DNA from: JAXHUK01 sp034189725
GTDB taxonomy: Bacteria > Chloroflexota > Dehalococcoidia > SZUA-161
Length of the DNA stretch: 5,841 nt
Assembly: GCA_034189725.1 (NCBI GenBank)
Contig: JAXHUK010000105.1
Location: forward strand, 1 to 5,841
Direction of reading: 5' to 3'
Shown: in pieces, positions 1 through 3,880 of the stretch
Layout of the letters: every line of letters starts with the position of its first letter
Numbering within the stretch: the stretch's first letter is position 1
Program-made: the position numbers and the translations under genes
Notes under the pieces: model-generated
What the model was told of the DNA's origin: nothing
Database searches by the model: none
What the model saw: the letters and a program-made list of their open reading frames with translations, nothing else

Positions 1-122
1 GCATAAACCGTCTGGCCCTGGTGGTATCGTCTTGCCATTGCTAGCACCCCCCCTTGTGAATTACCCTACCGTAGTGAGTAGGCCTTTCTCCCAGGGGGAA
101 GCTGGCAGGTAGTTTTACCTTC
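1..122 (+). other. Disrupted upstream part of ccmB (stops in frame)
   Basis: In the frame of the downstream ccmB segment, this stretch has stops at 42-44, 57-59, 72-74 and 75-77. From about 81 onward the same frame reads GLSPRGKLAGSFTF and runs into the Met at 123, which matches the usual CcmB pattern (LLLAPxxRxxIxxGKLxGxxxF before the next membrane helix). Upstream, short pieces resemble CcmB in different frames: NRLAL at 6-20 in the ccmB frame, and LLAP at 38-49 in the next frame. The distance from NR to GKL is close to that expected in intact CcmB, so one or more compensating indels, real or from sequencing, would explain the pattern. The first part of the gene lies outside the window. Disruption in this frame is seen directly; the cause is unknown. 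Confidence 0.5.
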
Positions 123-473
123 ATGCTGATTGTCGAAGCTATCATCACGCCCATATTCCTTATCCTGTTCAACATTCCGATCTTTATGCCCAGGTTGGCA
201 CTGATAATAGTACTGGCAACAGTGGGCTTCTCCTCTGTAGGCACTCTATTCTCAGCGCTATCCGCCAACACAAAAGCACGAGATATCATGCTTCCTCTGC
301 TATTCTTCCCAATCGTTGTTCCTGTCATCATCGCTGCGGTGGAGGCTACAGGAATGATACTCGAAGGTAAATCATGGGCAGATATGCTCAACTGGGTCGG
401 GATAATAGTAGCATTCGATGCTATCTTTCTGGTAATATCAGCACTGGTATTTCAATTCGTCATCGAGGAGTAG
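123..473 (+). CDS. ccmB: Heme exporter permease CcmB, C-terminal part
   Basis: CcmB is the membrane permease that works with the ATPase CcmA and with CcmC/CcmD in System I cytochrome c maturation. It helps release holo-CcmE, the heme chaperone, at the outer face of the cytoplasmic membrane. The 116 residues from Met123 form about four hydrophobic segments (roughly 1-20, 24-46, 55-75 and 88-112). They include the typical CcmB stretches LATVGFSSVGTLFSALSANTKARD and LLFFPIVVPVIIAAVEATG, and a short acidic tail ending FVIEE. Full-length CcmB is about 220 residues, so this is the second half. Homology extends upstream of Met123 to about position 81 (SPRGKLAGSFTF), so Met123 is probably an internal Met and not the native start; it has no convincing Shine-Dalgarno. 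Stops upstream break the frame. The product is therefore either a pseudogene remnant or an intact gene with sequencing errors. The family call is secure; intactness is not. Confidence 0.85.
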   Translation: MLIVEAIITPIFLILFNIPIFMPRLALIIVLATVGFSSVGTLFSALSANTKARDIMLPLLFFPIVVPVIIAAVEATGMILEGKSWADMLNWVGIIVAFDAIFLVISALVFQFVIEE

Positions 474-570
474 TGCAGCCACCAAGACACCAAGCTACAC
501 ACAAAGAGTAAGTGCTTAGTGCATTGCTACTTTCGGGGCTTATAATGTGGCTACATAAGGAGGATGATCA

Positions 571-1251
571 ATGAGAGAAAAAGGTGCCCTATGGAATAAC
601 ATTCTGCTTGGGCTCAGCTTCATACTTATGACAGCTACCCTTTATATGGTCTTCATCTTTGTACCTACTGAGGAAGCAATGGGCGTGATACAACGCATAT
701 TTTACGTCCACGTACCCCTGGCCTGGGTTGCGTTCCTGTCGTTCTTCGTTGTTTTCATATGCAGCATTCTCTATCTCTGGAAACGATCTACGAAATGGGA
801 CATACTTGCGCGTTCCTCTTCAGAGGTGGGGATTGTGTTCACCTCGCTGGTGCTCATCACCGGACCCATCTGGGCTAAACCAGTCTGGGGGGTATGGTGG
901 ACCTGGGATGCCCGGTTGACAGCAACACTCGTTCTGTGGATAACCTATATCGCCTATTTGTTAATACGCAGCTACACCGCTGAGGAGGCACGCGGGGCAA
1001 GATTCGCCGCAGTCATCGGTATAGTAGGCTTTGTCAACGTTCCCATTGTCGGCCTGGCTATCACCCTCTGGAGAACACAGCATCCCCCGGCAATAATCTT
1101 CAGGGAGGGGATTGCCCCACCAATGCTTTTGACTCTGCTGGTGAGCATTACTGCGTTCACCGTGTTATATGCTCTCCTGGTTGTGCGCAGTTTTTCATCA
1201 AAGAACCTGGAGGCCGAAGTCAAGCGTCTCAAAGATTCACTATTCAGATAG
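571..1251 (+). CDS. ccmC: Heme exporter / heme-handling protein CcmC
   Basis: CcmC presents heme to the chaperone CcmE on the outer side of the cytoplasmic membrane during System I cytochrome c biogenesis. The 226 residues show the diagnostic tryptophan-rich WWD signature WGVWWTWDARLT at 106-117. The two heme-ligand histidines expected in the flanking loops are His47 in FYVHVPLAW and His171 in LWRTQHPPA, where the family usually has WRTLHQP. Six hydrophobic segments can be drawn, at about 9-31, 48-70, 87-102, 117-134, 145-165 and 183-205. A short charged, probably helical tail (NLEAEVKRLKDSLFR) follows. The length is close to the family norm. The start is supported by AAGGAGG at 557-563, seven bases before the ATG. 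The gene lies 97 bp after ccmB, an unusually wide gap for this operon, and 12 bp before ccmD. Nothing essential appears missing. Confidence 0.95.
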   Translation: MREKGALWNNILLGLSFILMTATLYMVFIFVPTEEAMGVIQRIFYVHVPLAWVAFLSFFVVFICSILYLWKRSTKWDILARSSSEVGIVFTSLVLITGPIWAKPVWGVWWTWDARLTATLVLWITYIAYLLIRSYTAEEARGARFAAVIGIVGFVNVPIVGLAITLWRTQHPPAIIFREGIAPPMLLTLLVSITAFTVLYALLVVRSFSSKNLEAEVKRLKDSLFR

Positions 1252-1263
1252 GAGGTACCTTCT

Positions 1264-1404
1264 ATGGAAAACGCTGGCTATCTCTTCGCAGCGTATACCA
1301 TCATCTGGGCACTGGTATTCGGATACACACTTTCTCTCTACCGAAAGCAAAAGAAGTTGCAACGCGATGTAGACCTACTCAAAGAAAACTTGGAGGAAAA
1401 GTAA
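1264..1404 (+). CDS. ccmD: CcmD-like small membrane protein
   Basis: This 46-residue protein has one membrane span (about 7-25, YLFAAYTIIWALVFGYTLS), a basic stop-transfer patch (LYRKQKKLQR) and a charged, probably helical tail ending LKENLEEK. That is the layout of CcmD, the small subunit that joins CcmA, CcmB and CcmC and is needed to release holo-CcmE. The YLFAAYTIIW start of the span is typical of CcmD. The Shine-Dalgarno AGGAGGT (1250-1256) overlaps the ccmC stop codon and lies seven bases before the ATG, and only 12 bp separate the two genes. Translation is therefore probably coupled to ccmC. The ccmE, ccmF and ccmH genes that often follow in System I clusters are not found downstream here. 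Confidence 0.88.
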   Translation: MENAGYLFAAYTIIWALVFGYTLSLYRKQKKLQRDVDLLKENLEEK

Positions 1405-1425
1405 ATTAGAAAGAATACTACACTC

Positions 1426-1454
1426 TTGACCGATGCAACTTGAACATTTATTAT
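1426..1454 (+). promoter_or_regulatory. Sigma-70-like promoter for the cytochrome gene
   Basis: TTGACC (1426-1431) and TATTAT (1449-1454) are separated by exactly 17 bases. Each box matches the sigma-70 consensus at five of six positions. Transcription would start near 1461, leaving an untranslated leader of about 160 bases before the cytochrome ATG at 1624. It lies just past ccmD, with no terminator visible between, so read-through from the ccm genes is also possible. The assignment rests on consensus matching only. Confidence 0.5.
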
Positions 1455-1501
1455 ATGTAGTGGAGTGGAGCTCAGTGCCAAACTTCAAAAGGTATGGCAG
1501 A

Positions 1502-1520
1502 TACCCATAGTAATTGGGTA
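1502..1520 (+). repeat. Small inverted repeat in the cytochrome leader
   Basis: TACCCA (1502-1507) and TGGGTA (1515-1520) are perfect 6-bp inverted arms around a 7-base loop. They lie in the AT-rich region between the predicted promoter and the cytochrome start. It could be a small leader hairpin or an operator half-site pair. It is short enough to occur by chance. Confidence 0.25.
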
Positions 1521-1623
1521 GTTTGACGAATGTACTATATGACCAATACATGGTAAAACATATATAGCAGCAAATTACAGATGCTAATATTGATAGAACA
1601 AAAAAAGAAAGGAGGTTAAGGAG

Positions 1624-2622
1624 ATGAAAGGGAAAGCGAAGCTACTGGTCGGTGTAGCAGCAGCGGTGGTGTTAGTACTATCGTTCGGTGTGCCAGCCAT
1701 GGCTGACAACGATCTGCATAATGCAAGCATGTTGACAGAGGCAGATGCCTGTGCCGGTTGCCACAGGGCTCACACTGCACAAGCCGGCAAGCTGTTAAAA
1801 GCTGGGGATACTCAGGATCAATTCTGCTTCTCCTGCCACGATGGTACCGGTGCTTATACCAACGTCGTTGATGGTGTTCTTGAAGGTAACAGCACTTTCG
1901 GGGTTGGTGATGACAGCGACGGCAATCCGCTGAAGGGCGGCGGTTTCACCTATGCGATGATGGATATCAATCATGACGGTAGCGTAGTCAGTGGCGGTGT
2001 CACATCAGTGCATAGCGCGGACGGTGTTGGCTCAAGCGATGATACAATCTGGGGTAGTGGCCCTATAAACAGCTCGGAAGAGGACTATGGCGTCACAGTA
2101 GACTTAGCGTGTGGCGACTGTCACAATCCCCACGGTAATGGCAACTACCGGATTCTCAGGGGCAATCCCAACGGAATGGAAAACGAAGGCAGCTTAGCTG
2201 CAGTGGATGTAGCCGATCAAGACCCGATAGTCTACGAGATAACCCATACTGCCAATGGCTATCGAGACATGAGCGACTATAGCGCCCCGACTTCCAATGC
2301 TATCGGCGAGTGGTGCTCACAGTGCCATACCAGGTACTGGGCTTCAGGCGGCTCTGGACATACCGATTCAACAGATATGGTCTTCGCCTACCGGCACATG
2401 ACCAACGGGTTGAACGGCAGTTGTTTGGCCTGCCACGTAGCGCATGGTACCTCGGCAACCATGGGCACCTATTCAGGTGCGGTAACGTACCCCGATGGAA
2501 CCACTCAGGGTGCAACCCCTGCTGATGAAAGCAGACTGCTCAGTGGTAACAATCGTAGCGTGTGTACAGACCCCGACTCCTGTCACGGCGACCAAGGGAC
2601 ATGGGATCTGTTTACAGACTAG
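1624..2622 (+). CDS. Secreted multiheme c-type cytochrome (paired CXXCH)
   Basis: This is a predicted soluble, extracytoplasmic electron-transfer protein of 332 residues. A Sec signal peptide is clear: MKGKAK, a hydrophobic core at about 7-22, then an AMA|DN cleavage site after residue 27. Five canonical heme c sites are visible: CAGCH 43-47, CFSCH 68-72, CGDCH 163-167, CSQCH 231-235 and CLACH 267-271. The first two form a doubled-CXXCH unit with an intervening His50 (CHRAHTAQ...LLK). The CGDCHNPHG and CLACHVAHG contexts supply further candidate axial histidines (His170, His274). A sixth, unusual site, C314-X5-C320-His321, lies near the C-terminus. About 90 residues rich in Gly, Asp and Ser separate hemes 2 and 3 and contain DINHDGSV, which looks like a calcium loop. 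There is no C-terminal anchor. The start is set by AAAGGAGGT at 1608-1616. It sits downstream of ccmCD, whose machinery would attach its hemes. The electron partners are unknown; no specific named family is claimed. Confidence 0.92.
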   Translation: MKGKAKLLVGVAAAVVLVLSFGVPAMADNDLHNASMLTEADACAGCHRAHTAQAGKLLKAGDTQDQFCFSCHDGTGAYTNVVDGVLEGNSTFGVGDDSDGNPLKGGGFTYAMMDINHDGSVVSGGVTSVHSADGVGSSDDTIWGSGPINSSEEDYGVTVDLACGDCHNPHGNGNYRILRGNPNGMENEGSLAAVDVADQDPIVYEITHTANGYRDMSDYSAPTSNAIGEWCSQCHTRYWASGGSGHTDSTDMVFAYRHMTNGLNGSCLACHVAHGTSATMGTYSGAVTYPDGTTQGATPADESRLLSGNNRSVCTDPDSCHGDQGTWDLFTD

Positions 2623-2677
2623 AAGGTATTCTACAACCAAGCTTTTGGAAATGTACAGGATAAACGTAAGTTAGGAA

Positions 2678-2706
2678 GAGGGGCTGGGCTTCCCACCCAG
2701 CCCCTC
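2678..2706 (+). terminator. GC-rich hairpin after the cytochrome gene
   Basis: GAGGGGCTGGG (2678-2688) pairs perfectly with CCCAGCCCCTC (2696-2706), giving an 11-bp stem with a 7-base loop, 55 bases past the cytochrome stop. No T-run follows (AATCTATCTC), so it is not a textbook intrinsic terminator. It may instead protect the 3' end of the mRNA or assist Rho-dependent termination. Confidence 0.6.
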
Positions 2707-2758
2707 AATCTATCTCAGTCTCATAGTCCAGGTCATGCACCAGTCAGATGGGATTCAC

Positions 2759-2770
2759 CACATATATGTG
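2759..2770. promoter_or_regulatory. 12-bp perfect palindrome, possible operator
   Basis: CACATATATGTG is a perfect 12-bp palindrome that ends 16 bases before the preferred ATG (2787) of the lone receiver gene. This is where a dimeric regulator could bind. If the upstream ATG at 2748 were used, the palindrome would lie inside the coding sequence. No promoter with a good consensus was found next to it. Confidence 0.3.
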
Positions 2771-2786
2771 TAACTTGTGTGAAGCG

Positions 2787-3152
2787 ATGGATAAGATCAG
2801 ATTGCTTATAGTAGATGACAACTCCAACTTTCGAGAAATAATCCGCTCCATCTTGAACACACAATCCGATCTTGAAGTAGTGGGAGAGAGCGAGGACGGC
2901 CTGGATGCTCTGAAAAAGGCAGCGGAACTTCTGCCCCAGGTAATCCTCATGGATGTGGCAATGCCCAGGATGGGGGGGCTTGAAGCCACACAACGTTTGC
3001 GAGAGCAACTGCCGGAGATAAAGGTTATCGGGCTCAGTATACATGACAGCGAGGAGTATCGCGATTCAATGCTGGGGGCTGGAGCTTCAGCTTACCTTCT
3101 GAAATGCTCACCCTTCCCGGAACTGCTATCAACGATAAGAGAAATGACATAA
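2787..3152 (+). CDS. Stand-alone receiver-domain response regulator
   Basis: This is a 121-residue CheY-like receiver with no output domain. All switch residues are present: acidic pair Asp10/Asp11 (LLIVDDN), phospho-acceptor Asp56 (VILMDVAMP), Ser84 (IGLSIHD) and Lys106 (YLLKCSP). It should therefore be phosphorylatable. It is closest to NarL/FixJ-type receivers: by direct count it is 53% identical (64 of 121, no gaps) to the receiver of the convergent regulator next door. It stops exactly where that protein continues into its linker and DNA-binding domain. No HTH remnant is seen in the 59 bp beyond the stop. Start choice: Met at 2787 aligns with the paralogue's start (MDKIRLLIVDD against MTKIRVLIVDD), although no strong Shine-Dalgarno precedes it. 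An in-frame ATG at 2748 would add 13 residues (MGFTTYMCNLCEA) unlike the family. Likely roles are protein-protein signalling or acting as a phosphate sink. Confidence 0.85.
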   Translation: MDKIRLLIVDDNSNFREIIRSILNTQSDLEVVGESEDGLDALKKAAELLPQVILMDVAMPRMGGLEATQRLREQLPEIKVIGLSIHDSEEYRDSMLGAGASAYLLKCSPFPELLSTIREMT

Positions 3153-3155
3153 ACC

Positions 3156-3190
3156 AAGGGCCAGCGATTTATGAGCTATCGCTGACCCTT
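3156..3190 (-). terminator. Hairpin terminator between convergent genes
   Basis: AAGGGCCAGCGAT (3156-3168) and ATCGCTGACCCTT (3178-3190) form a 13-position stem with a 9-base loop, between the stops of the two convergent regulator genes (3152 and 3212). On the + strand one position is a C-A mismatch. In the minus-strand transcript the same position is a G-U wobble, so the stem is continuous there. It is assigned mainly to the minus-strand pair, with possible use in both directions. Neither side has a long T-run. Confidence 0.6.
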
Positions 3191-3211
3191 GAGAACCAGC
3201 ACAACCAATAC

Positions 3212-3880
3212 TTACTCATCATCGATATCTTCCTCTATAAGCCCCCTGCTCAGAGCATATTTGATAAGCTCTGTACGGTTACGTAATTGCAGCTTTGCCA
3301 TCATACTGGCACGATGTTTCTCTACAGTCCTTACGCTCAGGCATAGCTCATCGGCCATCTCACGGTTTGTTTTCCCCTGAGCAGCCAGTCTCAGAGCTTC
3401 CTTCTCCCGTTCCGTCAACTCAGCATACTTATCTTCCTCGTGCCGCTTCTCCGATGCTCTCAAGTAGCCACTTAGCAGGAATTTGCTCACCAGCGGAGAA
3501 AGGTAGACATTACCTTGATACACCTCCCTGATAGCTGAGAGCAACTCCGCAGCTTCGGTGTCTTTCAGCACATAACCTGAGGCACCCGCCTGCAGCATAG
3601 GGAAAAAATACTCCTCACTCTCATGCATAGTGAGTGCAAGCACCTTCACTTCTGGTAATATCTTCCTGAGTTCAGTTGTTGCCTCCAGACCATCTTTTCC
3701 GGGCATAGAAACATCCATCAACACCACATCCGGTTTTAGTTCAGATGCCCGGCTCACAGCTTCCATGCCATTGCTTGCCTCTCCAATCACTTCCATATCG
3801 GGATCACCACCAAGGAGTGCTTTTAGTCCGGCGCGAATGAGGGAATGATCATCAACAATCAAGACTCTAATTTTAGTCAT
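3212..3880 (-). CDS. NarL/FixJ-family response regulator
   Basis: This is a DNA-binding response regulator of 222 residues, the normal family length. The receiver (1 to about 120) has Asp10/Asp11, phospho-acceptor Asp56 (VVLMDVSMPG), Thr84 (LALTMHE) and Lys106 (YVLKD). A linker follows, including a charged stretch RASEKRHEEDKYAE. The LuxR-type helix-turn-helix spans about 155-214 (LTEREKEALRLAAQGKTN, then the recognition region LSVRTVEKHRASMM). An acidic tail (EEDIDDE) ends the protein. The start at 3880 is preferred because it gives MTKIRVLIVDD and has AGGAGA nine bases upstream. An in-frame ATG at 3889 would sit directly against that Shine-Dalgarno. The gene overlaps the kinase stop by 8 bp, so the two are almost certainly cotranscribed, translationally coupled cognate partners. 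Target genes cannot be told from this sequence; the cytochrome and ccm genes are only positional candidates. Confidence 0.95.
   Translation of the reverse strand: MTKIRVLIVDDHSLIRAGLKALLGGDPDMEVIGEASNGMEAVSRASELKPDVVLMDVSMPGKDGLEATTELRKILPEVKVLALTMHESEEYFFPMLQAGASGYVLKDTEAAELLSAIREVYQGNVYLSPLVSKFLLSGYLRASEKRHEEDKYAELTEREKEALRLAAQGKTNREMADELCLSVRTVEKHRASMMAKLQLRNRTELIKYALSRGLIEEDIDDE

Noticed and set aside
541..546. Perfect TATAAT upstream of ccmC
   Set aside because: No -35-like box lies 16-18 bases before it and there is no extended -10 TG. A match to one hexamer alone is too weak to list as a promoter, although the 97-bp ccmB-ccmC gap leaves room for one.
1523..1551. Second possible promoter (TTGACG) and ATGTA/TACAT inverted pair
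   Set aside because: No acceptable -10 box is found at 16-18 bases, and the 5-bp arms 12 bases apart are expected by chance in AT-rich DNA.
2300..2525. Overlapping reading frames on both strands inside the cytochrome gene
   Set aside because: They are shadows of a clearly coding frame with signal peptide and heme motifs, and they show no recognisable domain.
2748..2786. Upstream in-frame ATG of the lone receiver (adds MGFTTYMCNLCEA)
   Set aside because: The extra 13 residues do not match receiver N-termini, and the paralogue aligns from Met2787. Neither start has a strong Shine-Dalgarno, so it is not fully excluded.
3153..3211. Remnant of a LuxR-type HTH after the lone receiver
   Set aside because: Read-through past the stop gives TKGQRFMSYR and then another stop. 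There is no similarity to the linker or HTH of the neighbouring regulator, so a recent nonsense truncation is not supported.
3104..3286. + strand frame crossing the terminator hairpin
   Set aside because: It overlaps the ends of two well-supported genes and the hairpin, has no Shine-Dalgarno and no family likeness.
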